Positions 11,880-25,085 of a DNA stretch of 64,000 nucleotides are shown in pieces. Every line of letters starts with the position of its first letter. Within the stretch, counting starts at the first letter, position 1. Below the pieces are notes generated by a model. That model did not search any database, was not told the origin of the DNA, and saw nothing but the letters and a program-made list of their open reading frames with translations. The position numbers and the translations under genes are program-made. The DNA is taken from contig NC_089189.1 in NCBI RefSeq assembly GCF_947507565.1, positions 930,001 to 994,000 on the forward strand, written 5' to 3'. Source of the DNA: Oscarella lobularis (Eukaryota; Porifera; Homoscleromorpha; Homosclerophorida; Oscarellidae).

Positions 11880-14800
11880 GCTAAATAAATTGAGGGACTA
11901 ATCTTTGATTCTAAAGGCCTACATTTTAAATTGAGGGCCTAATCTTTGATTCACAGGGCCTAAATATTAAACTGAGAGCCTAATCTTTGATTCTAAAGGC
12001 TAAATATCAAATTGAGGGCCTAATATTTGATTCTAAAGACCTAAGTATGAAATTGAAGGCTTAATCTTTGATTCTAAAGGCCAAATATAAAATTGAGGGC
12101 CTAATCTTCGATTCCAAAGACCTACAAATTAAATTGAGGGCCTAATCTTTGATTCTAAAGGCCTAAACTTTAAATTGAGAGCCTAATCTTTGATTCATAG
12201 GGCCTAAATATTAAATTGAGGGACTAATCTTTGATTCCAAGGCAAAATAATTAAATTAAGGGCCGAATCTTTGATTCTAAAGACCTAAATATAAAATAGA
12301 GGGCCTAATCTTTGATTCTGAAGGCTTAAACATTAAATTGAGGGCCTAATCTTTGATTCTAAAGGCCCAAATATTAAATTGAGTGCCTAATCTTTGATTC
12401 TAAAGGCCTAAATATTAAATTGAGGGCCTAATCTTTGATTCTAAAGGCCTAAATATTAAATTGAGGGCCTAATCTTTGATTCTAAAGACCTAAATATTAA
12501 ATTGAGGGCCTAATCTTTGATTCTAAAGACCTACAAATTAAATTGAGGGCCTAATATTTTATTCCAAAGGCCTAAACTTTAAATTCAGGGCCTAATCTTT
12601 GACTCGCAGGGCCTAAATATTAAATTGAGAGCCTAATCTTTGATTCTAAAGGCCCAAATATTAAATTGAGGGCCTAATCTTTATTCTAAAGACATAAATA
12701 TAAAATTGAGGGCCTAATCTTTGATTCTGAAAGGTTAAATATTAAATTGAAGGCTAATCTTTGATTCTAAAGGCCTAAATATTTAACTGAGGGCCTAATC
12801 TTTGATTCTAAAGGCCTAAATATAAAATTGAGGACCTAATCTTTGATTATAAAGGCCAAATATTGAATTGAGGGCCTAATCTTTGATTCTAAAGACCTAC
12901 AAATTAAAATGAGGGACTAATCTTTGATTCACAGGGCCTAAATATTAAATTGAGGGCTAATCTTTGATTCTAAAGACCTACAAATTAAAATGAAGGCCTA
13001 ATCTTTGATTCACAGGGCCTAAATATTAAATTGAGGGCCTAATCTTTGATTCTAAAGGCCTAAATATTAAATTGAGGGCCTAATCTTTGATTCTAAAGAC
13101 CTACAAATTAAATTGAGGGCCTAATATTTTATTCCAAAGGCCTAAACTTTAAATTCAGAGCCTAATCTTTGACTCGCAGGGCCTAAATATTAAATTGAGG
13201 ACCTAATCTTTGATTCTAAAGGCCTAAATATTAAATTGAGGGCTAATCTTTGATTCTAAAGGCCAAAATATTTAACTGAGGGCCTAATCTTTGATTCTAA
13301 AGGCCTAAATATTAAATTGAGGACCTAACCTTTGATTATAAAGGCCAAATATTGAATTGAGGGCCTAATCTTTGATTCTAAAGACCTACAAATTAAAATG
13401 AGGGCCTAATCTTTGATTCACAGGGCCTAAATATTAAATTGATGGCTAATCTTTGATTCTAAAGACCTACAAATTAAAATGAGGGCCTAATCTTTGATTC
13501 ACAGGGCCTAAATATTAAATTGAGGGCCTAATCTTTGATTCTAAAGACCTACAAATTAAATTGAGGGCCTAATATTTTATTCCAAAGGCCTAAACTTTAA
13601 ATTCAGGGCCTAATCTTTGACTCGCAGGGCCTAAATATTAAATTGAGGGACTAATCGTTGATTCTAAAGGCCTAACTATTAAATTGAGAGCCTAATCTTT
13701 GATTCTAAAGGCTAAATATTAAATTGAGGGCCTAATCTTTGATTCTAAAGACCTACAAATTAAAATGAGGGCCTAATCTTTGATTCACAGGGCCTAAATA
13801 TTAATTGAGGGACTAATCTTTGATTCACAGGGCCTAAATATTAAATTGAGGGCCTAATCTTTGATTCTAAAGGCCTAAATATTAAATTGAGGGCCTAATC
13901 TTTGATTCTAAAGGCCTAAATATTAAATTGAGGGCCTAATCTTTGATTCTAAAGACCTACAAATTAAATTGAGGGCCTAATATTTTATTCCAAAGGCCTA
14001 AACTTTAAATTCAGGGCCTAATCTTTGACTCGCAGGGCCTAAATATTAAATTGAGGGACTAATCTTTGATTCTAAAGGCCTAACTATTAAATTGAGAGCC
14101 TAATCTTTGATTCTAAAGGCTAAATATTAAATTGAGGGCCTAATCTTTGATTCTAAAGACCTACAAATTAAAATGAGGGCCTAATCTTTGATTCACAGGG
14201 CCTAAATATTAATTGAGGGACTAATCTTTGATTCACAGGGCCTAAATATTAAATTGAGGGCCTAATCTTTGATTCTAAAGGCCTAAATATTAAATTGAGG
14301 GCCTAATCTTTGATTCTAAAGGCCTAAATATTAAATTGAGGGCCTAATCTTTGATTCTAAAGACCTACAAATTAAATTGAGGGCCTAATATTTTATTCCA
14401 AAGGCCTAAACTTTAAATTCAGGGCCTAATCTTTGATTCGCAGGGCCTAAATATTAAATTGAGAGACTAATCTTTGATTCTAAAGACCTAAGTATTAAAT
14501 TGAGAGCCTAATCTTTGATTCTAAAGGATAAATATTAAATTGAGGGCCTAATCTTTGATTCTGAAGGCTTAAATATTAAATTGAGGGCTAATCTTTGATT
14601 CTAAAGGCCTATTTATTTAACTGAGGGCCTAATCTTTGATTCTAAGGGCCTAAATATAAAATTGAGGGCATAATCTTTGATTATAAAGGCCAAATATTGA
14701 ATTGAGGGCCTAATCTTTGATTCTAAAGACCTACAAATTAAAATGAGGGCCTAATCTTTGATTCACAGGGCCTAAGTATTAAATTGAGGGCCTAATCTTT

Positions 14801-17800
14801 GATTCTAAAGGCCTAAATATTAAATTGAGGGCCTAATCTTTGATTCTAAAGACCTACAAATTAAATTGAGGGCCTAATGTTTTATTCTAAAGGCCTAAAC
14901 TTTAAATTCAGGGCCTAATCTTTGATTCGCAGGGCCTAAATATTAAATTGAGAGACTAATCTTTGATTCTAAAGACCTAAGTATTAAATTGAGAGCCTAA
15001 TCTTTGATTCTAAAGGATAAATATTAAATTGAGGGCCTAATCTTTGATTCTAAGAACCTAAGTATTAAATTGAGGGCTTAATGTTTGATTCTAAAAGCCA
15101 AATATTAAATTCAGGGCCTAATCTTTGATTCTAAAGACATACAAATTAAATTGAGGGCCTAATGTTTGATTCTAAAGGCCTAAACTTTAAATTGAGAGCC
15201 TAATCTTTGATTCACAGGGCCTAAATATTAAATTGAGGGCTTAATCTTTGATTCACAGGGCCTAAATATTAAATTGAGGGCCTAATCTTTGATTCTAAAG
15301 GCCTAAATATTAAATTGAGGGCCTAATCTTTGATTCTAAAGACCTACAAATTAAATTGAGGGCCTAATATTTTATTCCAAAGGCCTAAACTTTAAATTCA
15401 GGGCCTAATCTTTGACTCGCAGGGCCTAAATATTAAATTGAGGGCCTAATCTTTGATTCTAAAGGCTAAATATTAAATTGAGGGCCTAATCTTTGATTCT
15501 AAAGGCCCAAATATTAAATTGAGGGCCTAATCTTTATTCTAAAGACATAAATATAAAATTGAGGGCCTAATCTTTGATTCTGAAGGCTTAAATATTAAAT
15601 TGAGGGCTAATCTTTGATTCTAAAGGCCTAAATATTTAACTGAGAGCCTAATCTTTGATTCTAAAGGCCTAAATATAAAATTGAGGACCTAATCTTTGAT
15701 TATAAAGGCCAAATATTGAATTGAGGGCCTAATCTTTGATTCTAAAGACCTACAAATTAAATTGAGGGCCTAATATTTTATTCCAAAGGCCTAAACTTTA
15801 AATTCAGGGCCTAATCTTTGACTCGCAGGGCCTAAATATTAAATTGAGGGCCTAATCTTTGATTCTAAAGGATAAATATTGAATTGAGGGCCTAATCTTT
15901 GATTCTAAAGACCTACAAATTAAAATGAGGGCCTAATCTTTGATTCACAGGGCCTAAAAATTAAATTGAGGGCCTAATATTTGATTCTAAAGGCCTAAAT
16001 ATTAAATTGAGGGCCTAATCTTTGATTCTAAAGACCTACAAATTAAATTGAGGGCCTAATGTTTTATTCTAAAGGCCTAAACTTTAAATTCAGGGCCTAA
16101 TCTTTGATTCGCAGGGCCTAAATATTAAATTGAGAGACTAATCTTTGATTCTAAAGACCTAAGTATTAAATTGAGAGCCTAATCTTTGATTCTAAAGGAT
16201 AAATATTAAATTGAGGGCCTAATCTTTGATTCTAAGGACCTAAGTATTAAATTGAGGGCTTAATGTTTGATTCTAAAGGCCAAATATTAAATTCAGGGCC
16301 TAATCTTTGATTCTAAAGACATACAAATTAAATTGAGGGCCTAATGTTTGATTCTAAAGGCCTAAACTTTAAATTGAGGGCCTAATCTTTGATTCTAAAG
16401 GCCTAAATATTAAATTGAGGGCCTAATCTTTGATTCTAAAGACCTACAAATTAAATTGAGGGCCTAATGTTTTATTCTAAAGGCCTAAACTTTAAATTCA
16501 GGGCCTAATCTTTGATTCGCAGGGCCTAAATATTAAATTGAGAGACTAATCTTTGATTCTAAAGACCTAAGTATTAAATTGAGAGCCTAATCTTTGATTC
16601 TAAAGGATAAATATTAAATTGAGGGCCTAATCTTTGATTCTAAGAACCTAAGTATTAAATTGAGGGCTTAATGTTTGATTCTAAAAGCCAAATATTAAAT
16701 TCAGGGCCTAATCTTTGATTCTAAAGACATACAAATTAAATTGAGGGCCTAATGTTTGATTCTAAAGGCCTAAACTTTAAATTGAGAGCCTAATCTTTGA
16801 TTCACAGGGCCTAAATATTAAATTGAGGGCTTAATCTTTGATTCACAGGGCCTAAATATTAAATTGAGGGCCTAATCTTTGATTCTAAAGGCCTAAATAT
16901 TAAATTGAGGGCCTAATCTTTGATTCTAAAGACCTACAAATTAAATTGAGGGCCTAATATTTTATTCCAAAGGCCTAAACTTTAAATTCAGGGCCTAATC
17001 TTTGACTCGCAGGGCCTAAATATTAAATTGAGGGCCTAATCTTTGATTCTAAAGGCTAAATATTAAATTGAGGGCCTAATCTTTGATTCTAAAGGCCCAA
17101 ATATTAAATTGAGGGCCTAATCTTTATTCTAAAGACATAAATATAAAATTGAGGGCCTAATCTTTGATTCTGAAGGCTTAAATATTAAATTGAGGGCTAA
17201 TCTTTGATTCTAAAGGCCTAAATATTTAACTGAGAGCCTAATCTTTGATTCTAAAGGCCTAAATATAAAATTGAGGACCTAATCTTTGATTATAAAGGCC
17301 AAATATTGAATTGAGGGCCTAATCTTTGATTCTAAAGGCCTAAATATTAAATTGAGGGCCTAATCTTTGATTCTAAAGACCTACAAATTAAATTGAGGGC
17401 CTAATATTTTATTCCAAAGGCCTAAACTTTAAATTCAGGGCCTAATCTTTGACTCGCAGGGCCTAAATATTAAATTGAGGGCCTAATCTTTGATTCTAAA
17501 GGCTAAATATTAAATTGAGGGCCTAATCTTTGATTCTAAAGGCCCAAATATTAAATTGAGGGCCTAATCTTTATTCTAAAGACATAAATATAAAATTGAG
17601 GGCCTAATCTTTGATTCTGAAGGCTTAAATATTAAATTGAGGGCTAATCTTTGATTCTAAAGGCCTAAATATTTAACTGAGAGCCTAATCTTTGATTCTA
17701 AAGGCCTAAATATAAAATTGAGGACCTAATCTTTGATTATAAAGGCCAAATATTGAATTGAGGGCCTAATCTTTGATTCTAAAGACCTACAAATTAAAAT

Positions 17801-20638
17801 GAGGGCCTAATCTTTGATTCACAGGGCCTAAAAATTAAATTGAGGGCCTAATATTTGATTCTAAAGGCCTAAATATTTAATTGACGACCTAATCATTGAT
17901 TCTAAAGGCCTCAGTATTAAATTGAGAGCCTAAACTTTGATTCTAAAAGCTAAATATTAAATTGAGGGCCAAATCTTTGATTCTAAAGGCTAAATATTAA
18001 ATTGAGGGCCTAATCTTTTATTCTAAAGGCCCAAATATTAAATTGAGGGCCTAATCTTTATTCTAAAGACATAAATATAAAATTGAGGGCCTAATCTTTG
18101 ATTCTGAAGGCTTAAATATTAAATTGAGGGCCTAATCTTTGATTCCAAAGGCCCAAATATTAAATTGAGTGCCTAATCTTTGATTCTAAGGTCCTAAAAA
18201 TTAAATTGAGGGCCTAATCTTTGATTCTAAAGGCCTAAACTTTAAATTGAGGGCCTAATCTTTGATTCACAGGGCCTAAATATTAAATTGAGGGACTAAT
18301 CTTTGATTCTAAAGACCTAAGTATTAAATTGAGGGCCTAATCTTTGATTCTAAGGACCTAAGTATTAAATTGAGGGCTTAATCTTTGATCCTAAAGGCCA
18401 AATATTAAATTCAGGGCCTAATATTTTATTCCAAAGGCCTAAACTTTAAATTCAGGGCCTAATCTTTGACTCGCAGGGCCTAAATATTAAATTGAGGGAC
18501 TAATCGTTGATTCTAAAGGCCTAACTATTAAATTGAGAGCCTAATCTTTGATTCTAAAGGCTAAATATTAAATTGAGGGCCTAATCTTTGATTCTAAAGA
18601 CCTACAAATGAAATTGAGGTCTTAATATTTTATTCTAAGGGCCTAAACTTTAAATTGAGGGCCTAATCTTTGATTCACAGGGCCTAAATATTAATTGAGG
18701 GACTAATCTTTGATTCACAGGGCCTAAATATTAAATTGAGGGACTAATCTTTGATTCTAAAGACCTAAGTATTAAATTGAGGGCCTAATCTTTGATTCTA
18801 AGGACCTAAGTATTAAATTGAGGGCTTAATCTTTGATCCTAAAGGCCAAATATTAAATTCAGGGCCTAATATTTTATTCCAAAGGCCTAAACTTTAAATT
18901 CAGGGCCTAATCTTTGACTCGCAGGGCCTAAATATTAAATTGAGGGACTAATCGTTGATTCTAAAGGCCTAACTATTAAATTGAGAGCCTAATCTTTGAT
19001 TCTAAAGGCTAAATATTAAATTGAGGGCCTAATCTTTGATTCTAAAGACCTACAAATGAAATTGAGGTCTTAATATTTTATTCTAAAGGCCTAAACTTTA
19101 AATTGAGGGCCTAATCTTTGATTCACAGGGCCTAAATATTAATTGAGGGACTAATCTTTGGTTCTAAAGACCTAAGTATTAAATTGAGGGCTTAATCTTT
19201 GATTCTAAAGGCCAAATATTGAATTGAGGGCCTAATCTTTGATTCTAAAGACCTACAAATTAAAATGAGGGCCTAATCTTTGATTCACAGGGCCTAAAAA
19301 TTAAATTGAGGGCCTAATATTTGATTCTAAAGGCCTAAATATTTAATTGACGACCTAATCATTGATTCTAAAGGCCTCAGTATTAAATTGAGAGCCTAAA
19401 CTTTGATTCTAAAGGCTAAATATTAAATTGAGGGCCTAATCTTTGATTCTAAAGGCTAAATATTAAATTGAGGGCCTAATCTTTTATTCTAAAGGCCAAA
19501 TATTAAATTGAGGGCCTAATCTTTATTCTAAAGACATAAATATAAAATTGAGGGCCTAATCTTTGATTCTGAAGGCTTAAATATTAAATTGAGGGCTAAT
19601 CTTTGATTCTAAAGGCTAAATATTAAATTGAGGGCCTAATCTTTTATTCTAAAGGCCCAAATATTAAATTGAGGGCCTAATCTTTATTCTAAAGACATAA
19701 ATATAAAATTGAGGGCCTAATCTTTGATTTTGAAGGCTTAAATATTAAATTGAGGGCTAATCTTTGATTCTAAAGGCCTAAATATTTAACTGAGGGCCTA
19801 ATCTTTGATTCTAAAGGCCTAAATATAAAATTGAGGACCTAATCTTTGATTATAAAGGCCAAATATTGAATTGAGGGCCTAATCTTTGATTCTAAAGACC
19901 TACAAATTAAAATGAGGGCCTAATCTTTGATTCACAGGGCCTAAATATTAAATTGAGGGACTAATCTTTGATTCTAAAGACCTAAGTATTAAATTGAGAG
20001 CCTAATCTTTGATTCTAAAGGCTAAATATTAAATTGAGGCTTTAATCTGTGATTCTAAAGACATAAGTATTAAATTGAGGGCTTAATCTTTGATTCTAAA
20101 GGCCAAATATTAAATTCAGGGCCTAATCTTTGATTCTAAAGACCTACAAATTAAATTGAGGGCCTAATATTTGATTCTAAAGGCCTAAACATTAAATTGA
20201 GGGCCTAATCTTTGATTCACAGGGCCTAAATATTAAATTGAAGGCCTAATCTTTGATTCTAAAGGCCTAAGTATTAAATTGAGGGCCTAATCTTTGATTC
20301 TAAAGACCTACAAATTAAATTGAGGGCCTAATATTTGATTCTAAAGGCCTAAACTTTAAATTGAGAGCCTAATCTTTGATTCACAGGGCCTAAATATTAA
20401 ATCGAGGGCCTAATATTTTATTCTAAAGGCCTAAGTATTAAATTGAGGGCCTAATCTTTGATTCACAGGGCATAAATATTAAATTGAGGGACTAATCTTT
20501 GATTCTAAAGACCTAAGTATTAAATTGAGAGCCTAATCTTTGATTCAAAAGGCCTAAATATAAAATTGAGGGCCTAATCTTTAATTCTGAAGGCTTAAAT
20601 ATTAAATTGAGGGACTAATCTTTGATTCTAAAGGCCTA
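11880..20638. repeat. 41-bp minisatellite array with higher-order structure, about 210 copies
   Basis: AT-rich tandem units of about 41 bp with the recurring core GGCCTAATCTTTGATTCTAA followed by AGGCCTAAATATTAAATTGA. Variant subtypes (for example AAAGACCTACAAATTAAA, TTCACAGGGCCTAAA, GACTCGCAGGG) recur in a fixed order, so multi-unit blocks were copied. The block at 14781-15747 reappears at an offset of 1,590 bp. Others recur at 448 bp (18314 and 18762) and 408 bp (13750 and 14158). No open reading frame of note crosses it. Confidence 0.97.
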
Positions 20639-21468
20639 CACGGACAGATCGAACAGAAATTATCTTTTCTTTTTTTAGGTTCTTTCGTCAACCGAATCAC
20701 GAAGGCGTTCAGGCGAATATTGCGCGCGGTTATCGCGCACACCGCGCGCTACGCTACGCGATGCATCGATCGAGTGGCGTCGAGCGGCGAGCTCGCGCAG
20801 CGTGATATTTCGACGCTGACACTCGATCAACGGCGACGTTTCGGTAAGCTATGGTTTCGTCGCTCGTTTGACGCATAGACCATTGGAAACGTCGCCGTTG
20901 ATCGACCACGAGGCGCTCGATCGTCGTCCGTAAGCCATATTGAAATTGGCGCGTGATTGCAGACTCACGCTCGCGCCGCATGCGTAACACGATTTCTTGG
21001 CTTCTTTTTTAGGTCAGCGAATGCCTTCGACCGAAATTGCGGCGTTCACGAATAGCTTAGGACCCTAGCTTCAAGTCTAACCAATAAACGAGTGTTCGAT
21101 GCGCGAAAATATCGACGGTAGAGGAGGAAAGCGAGCTCAAATGCAACGCGGATTATCTACGCGCTAAACCATATGCGATTAACACTACAGTAGCGCTTAC
21201 CAAGATGCTTCTCTGTCATTCCCGATGTCGTCAGCTGCTTTTCTCGAATTCCACGTGAGGTCTCCAACTAGGAACATTTTCGCCACTTAGTAATTAATTA
21301 ATTAATTAATGATTCAATAATTCACCGTGACGTGAAGGCGCTAGGTATATGTAGCCCACATACAGAAATGGGTTGATTTAGCGGTCACCAAAACACGATA
21401 TATTCACTTGACACACACACAACGAAGAAATCTGTGCCAAAGTGAATGTAGTCAATGTCCTTCCTTCC
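20639..21468. other. Gap between minisatellite and NHL-BTB array
   Basis: No gene recognised. It holds the 20-bp inverted repeat listed separately, a TTAATTAA string at about 21291-21310, and sequence just past the 3' end of the first NHL-BTB gene. Confidence 0.5.
20823..20905. repeat. Perfect 20-bp inverted repeat with 43-nt loop
   Basis: The left arm 20823-20842 (TCGATCAACGGCGACGTTTC) is exactly reverse-complementary to 20886-20905. Inside the loop a further short pairing (ATGGT with ACCAT) extends the possible stem. Confidence 0.9.
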
Positions 21469-22980
21469 TCACGCAATACGTCTCATGATTTCGGCTAGTA
21501 GCTCACTGCCTAGACCCGTGAATCTGTCGTAATGACAAAGTGTCCTGAAATGTTTTGCAACAAACGCAATAGCCACGTCCCTCAGCTCGCGGAAGCCGAA
21601 CCTGTTAGCCAAAAACAGATAATCGATAGCCGTTTCAATTGAAACTCTCCGAGCCATATAACCAATGCAGAAGTCGCGCAGACTTTCAACGAGATATCGA
21701 TCCGCCAAGACGAGAATATCTGGAATGATGCGAGAATGCTTTTGAACGTCGAAGCAACCGGTGACGAGAAACGTGACGACAGCGTAGAACGACTCGTACG
21801 TCGCGTCTTCGATGCAAATCGGAGTCGACTCACTCCCATCCGTCTTCGAACGTTCTTTCCAATTGGACGAAAACATCGCGCTGAAATACTCGCTTCGAAC
21901 GCACATGTGCGTAGCACAAACGCTAATGCGTTCTCCTTTGACGAGAAATATCGCGTTGCCGGCTGGAAGGCCGTCACTGCCGTCAATCAACTTGGCCAAG
22001 TCGATCGACAATTTAGGATCGTGGAAAGAAGAGGCCGCTAGTCTCACCCTACGAACAGCTCTCGCTTCTGTAAAGTAGAGGAATCCTGATTTCGAATCAT
22101 AGAACAATGAGCGCGGTTGCTTCAGGGCAGCCAGGGCACCCCTGCCGTCAATAGAGTTCCTTTCACCCGATCCGCACACAAGCTGCAGTCCCGATGGCAC
22201 GAGCATATAGATTTTATATGACCGATCGCCGACATAGACGTTGCCTTCATCATCTACGGCAATGCCGTCAATATTCTCGAAGCCTTCACAAACGGTTTCG
22301 ACTTGAGAATTGACGGTGATCTTTCTTAGAGCGTTATTACATAAGTCAGCCACGTACACGGAACCGTCTGGCCCCATGGCCATTTGTCGGGGACGACAGA
22401 ACTTTGCTACGCTGCAGTGGCCATCTCTGTCGCCTCGTATTTCCCTGGTTCCCGCCGCTAGTGCCACCGAAGCGGGCTCAGAATCGAGCCTCATTTCGCG
22501 GATAGTGCAATCAGAACAGGAGACAAGCAACCGTCCATCCTTTGTGTCCACAATCCCTTCTGGCTTGGTAAGTGTCACTGTGCGATTGCCTAGAGTAAAC
22601 ACTGTTCCGTCGCTTAATTGCACTTCCCTAATGCGCCCGCTGTTGAAATCGGTGACGTAGATAGACGATTTGGACGCTGAGACGGCGAGGCCTCTTGGAC
22701 CGTCGAACTTCGCCGTCGTCGGAGAACCGTCGCGAAATCCGGCGTCTCCCTCGATTCCCGCGTAACACGAAGCTGTTCCGGACGAAGGATCGACTCTCCA
22801 GATGCAGTGTTTGTCGTTGTCGACGCAAAACACGCCTTCTTCTAGCACGACTATTCCGCAGAGTTTGGAGAACGATTTCGAACGCGAAACGGTTTCAACG
22901 AAGCCGACTATGTAGGAAGAAGGCTTCCAAAGTGCAACGAACATAGCTGTCGTGCATTTCTAACCTTCGGTAGATGTCAT
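21469..22980 (-). CDS. NHL-repeat/BTB protein, paralogue 1
   Basis: Two exons, 22980-22965 (16 nt, MTSTE plus one base) and 22907-21469, give 484 residues. Residues about 30-300 form an NHL-type beta-propeller with blades ending in VYVADLCNNALRKI and NVYVGDRSYKIY. Residues about 320-430 form a BTB/POZ domain (GERISVCATHMCVRSEYFSAMF) followed by a BACK-like helical tail. I infer a Cullin-3 substrate adaptor with the propeller as substrate-binding face, by analogy with RCBTB proteins that also place a propeller before BTB. The downstream in-frame ATG at 22944 would avoid splicing, but the spliced start is kept in all five paralogues while the unspliced frame is broken in paralogue 3. The donor here is GTTAGA, weaker than the GTAAGA of the others. 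It is one of the two more diverged members. Confidence 0.9.
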
Positions 22981-23024
22981 TTACGGCCGCTTTTGGAAGA
23001 GTCTTTTATATCTAGTGCGCGCTA
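22981..23024 (-). promoter_or_regulatory. TATA box and GCGCGC motif of NHL-BTB paralogue 1
   Basis: Read on the minus strand, TATAAAAG occupies 23010-23003 and is preceded by TAGCGCGCACT (23024-23014). The first T of TATA is 30 bp from the A of the start codon, so the expected transcription start falls on or beside the ATG. Confidence 0.6.
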
Positions 23025-23127
23025 GACTACGCGCTGAGGTTCCGCGCAGAGCCCGTGTTTCAGAGCCAGGCATAATACAGTGTAAATAATTGTAGAAATT
23101 CAAACAGACAAGCTGGCCACAAATTTA

Positions 23128-23245
23128 CTTGTTGAAAAGCTGTTGATTGTTAATAATTAAGCAACACGGCGTTTACTTTGAAACTGCATTAGACACACAA
23201 AACAAAAGAAATCCGCGTCAAAAAATTAACACTGTCAATTATGTT
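23128..23245. repeat. 3' flank shared by NHL-BTB paralogues 2, 3 and 4
   Basis: The sequence just past the stop of paralogue 2 (GTTGAAAAGCTGTTGATTG through AACACTGTCAATTATG) recurs with small indels at about 24958-25085 and 26718-26838, and in a worn form near 28525-28620. The duplicated unit therefore included the flanks and not only the coding sequence. Confidence 0.85.
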
Positions 23246-24768
23246 CTAACTTGATGATGCAATGGCTCTCACAATTTCGACAAGTAGCTCACTACTGCCA
23301 AGACCTGCAAAGTTGTCATCACGGCACAGAGTCTTGAAATTTTTTGCAACAAACTGCAGAGCCACTTTCTTCAGCTCTCGGAAGCCAAACCTCTCGGCCA
23401 AAGACAGATAATCGACAGCAGTTTCATTGGAAACTCTCCGAACCAGATGTGCGATGCAGAACTCGCGCAAACTTTCAACAAGATATCGATCCGCCAAGAC
23501 GAGTATATCTGGGATGATGTGAGAATGCTTTAGAATCTCCAAGCAACCGGTGACGAGAAAAGTGATGACAGCGTCGAACGATTCGTACGTTGCGTCTTCG
23601 ATGCAAATCAGAGTAGACTCGCTTGTGTCCTTTTTGGAATATTCTTTCCAATTGGACGAAAACATGCTGCTGAAATATTCGCTTCGAACGCAGAGGAGAT
23701 TCGTGCAAACACTGATGCGTTTTCCTTCGACCAAAAATATAGTGTCACCCGCTGGGAGACTGTCACTGCCGTTCATCATCTTGGCCAAGTCGATCGACAG
23801 TTTAGGATCACGAAAAGTAGAAGCCTTTACTCTGACCCTACGAACTGCGTTTGACTCTGTAAAGTAGAGGAATCCAGATTTGGAATCATAGAACAAGGAT
23901 CGCGGTTCCTTCAACGAAGCTAGGGCACCGCTGCCGTCGACGGAGTTTCTTTCACCCGATCCGCACACAATTTTCATTCCTGATGGCGCAAGCACGTAGA
24001 TTTTATGAGACCGATCACTGACATAGACGTTTCCTTCATCATCTACGGCGACGCCAACGGTTTTTTTAAAACCTGTGCCAATGGTTCCAACTTCATAATC
24101 TCTGCTGATCGTTCTTATAGCACTATTATTAAAGTCGGCCACATACACAGAACCGTCTGGTCCTACGACCAGTTCATCAGGAGAATCAAATTTTGCTTCA
24201 TTGCCGTGGCCATCACGGTCGCCTGATTCACCCGAGGTACCCGCCGCCACGGACGTCGAAGCGGGTTCGGTATCGACCCGAATTTCGCGGATAGTGCAAT
24301 CCCCACAGGACAATAGCAAGCGTCCATCATCTGTTGCCACAATTCCTCCTGGTTCAGGAAATCTGCAGTCGCCTAGTACAGTAGACACGGCTCCATCGCC
24401 TAATTGTACTTTTCTAATGCGGCCAGTGTCGAAATCAGTGACGTAGATAGACGATTTGGAGGGTGAGACGGCGAGGCCATTGGGGCCGTAGAACCTCGCC
24501 GTCGTTGAAGAACCGTCGAGAAATCCGGCGTTTCCCTCGACTCCGGCGAAGCACGAGGCTGTTCCAGACGAAGGATCGACTTTACAGATGCAATGTTTGT
24601 CGTAGTCGGTGCAAAACACGCCTTCGTCTAGCACGACTATTCCGGAGAGTTCGGAGAACGATTGCGAACGTGAAACAGTCTCAACGAAGCCAACTAGATG
24701 CACGAAGAGACATCCAAAGTGCAACGAACATGGCTGTCCACACGCTTCTTACCTTCGGTAGATGTCAT
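23246..24768 (-). CDS. NHL-repeat/BTB protein, paralogue 2
   Basis: Exons 24768-24753 and 24693-23246 give 487 residues starting MTSTE-VGFVETVSRSQSF. Domain order is NHL propeller (blades such as IYVTDFDTGRIRKVQL and VYVADFNNSAIRTI), then BTB (GKRISVCTNLLCVRSEYFSS), then a helical tail (HIIPDILVLADRYLVESLREFC). It is nearly identical to paralogues 3 and 4, which marks a recent duplication. Promoter spacing and the mini-intron (59 bp) are the same as in paralogue 1. A role as a Cul3 E3 adaptor is inferred from the BTB domain only. Confidence 0.9.
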
Positions 24769-24812
24769 TTACGGCCGCTTTTGGAAGAGTCTTTTATATC
24801 TAGTGCGCGCTA
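24769..24812 (-). promoter_or_regulatory. TATA box and GCGCGC motif of NHL-BTB paralogue 2
   Basis: TATAAAAG at 24798-24791 with TAGCGCGCACT upstream at 24812-24802. The spacing to the ATG (30 bp) is the same as in paralogue 1. Confidence 0.6.
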
Positions 24813-25085
24813 GACTACGCGGAGATTCCGCTGAGGTTCCGCGCTAAATAAGAGCACGTGTTGGATGTTGGAGAAAATTCAGAGCCAGGCTTCGTACAGT
24901 GTAAATAATTGTAGAAATTCAAACATACAAGCTGGTCACCAAAACATGACGAATGTATTGTTGAAAAGCTGTTGATTGTTAATTAATTAACCTTAATAAT
25001 TAAGCAACACTGCATTTACTTTGAAACTGCATTAGACACACAAAACAAAGAAATCCGCGTCAAAATTAACACTGTCAATTATGCT

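Noticed and set aside
21736-22078. Plus-strand frames opposite the NHL-BTB genes, similar in each paralogue
   Set aside because: They are the antisense of the conserved BTB coding region and recur only because the genes are duplicates.
22907-22944. Alternative unspliced start of NHL-BTB paralogue 1 (MFVALWKPSS)
   Set aside because: The matching frame carries a stop in paralogue 3, while the MTST(E/D) exon with its GT-AG mini-intron is kept in all five genes.
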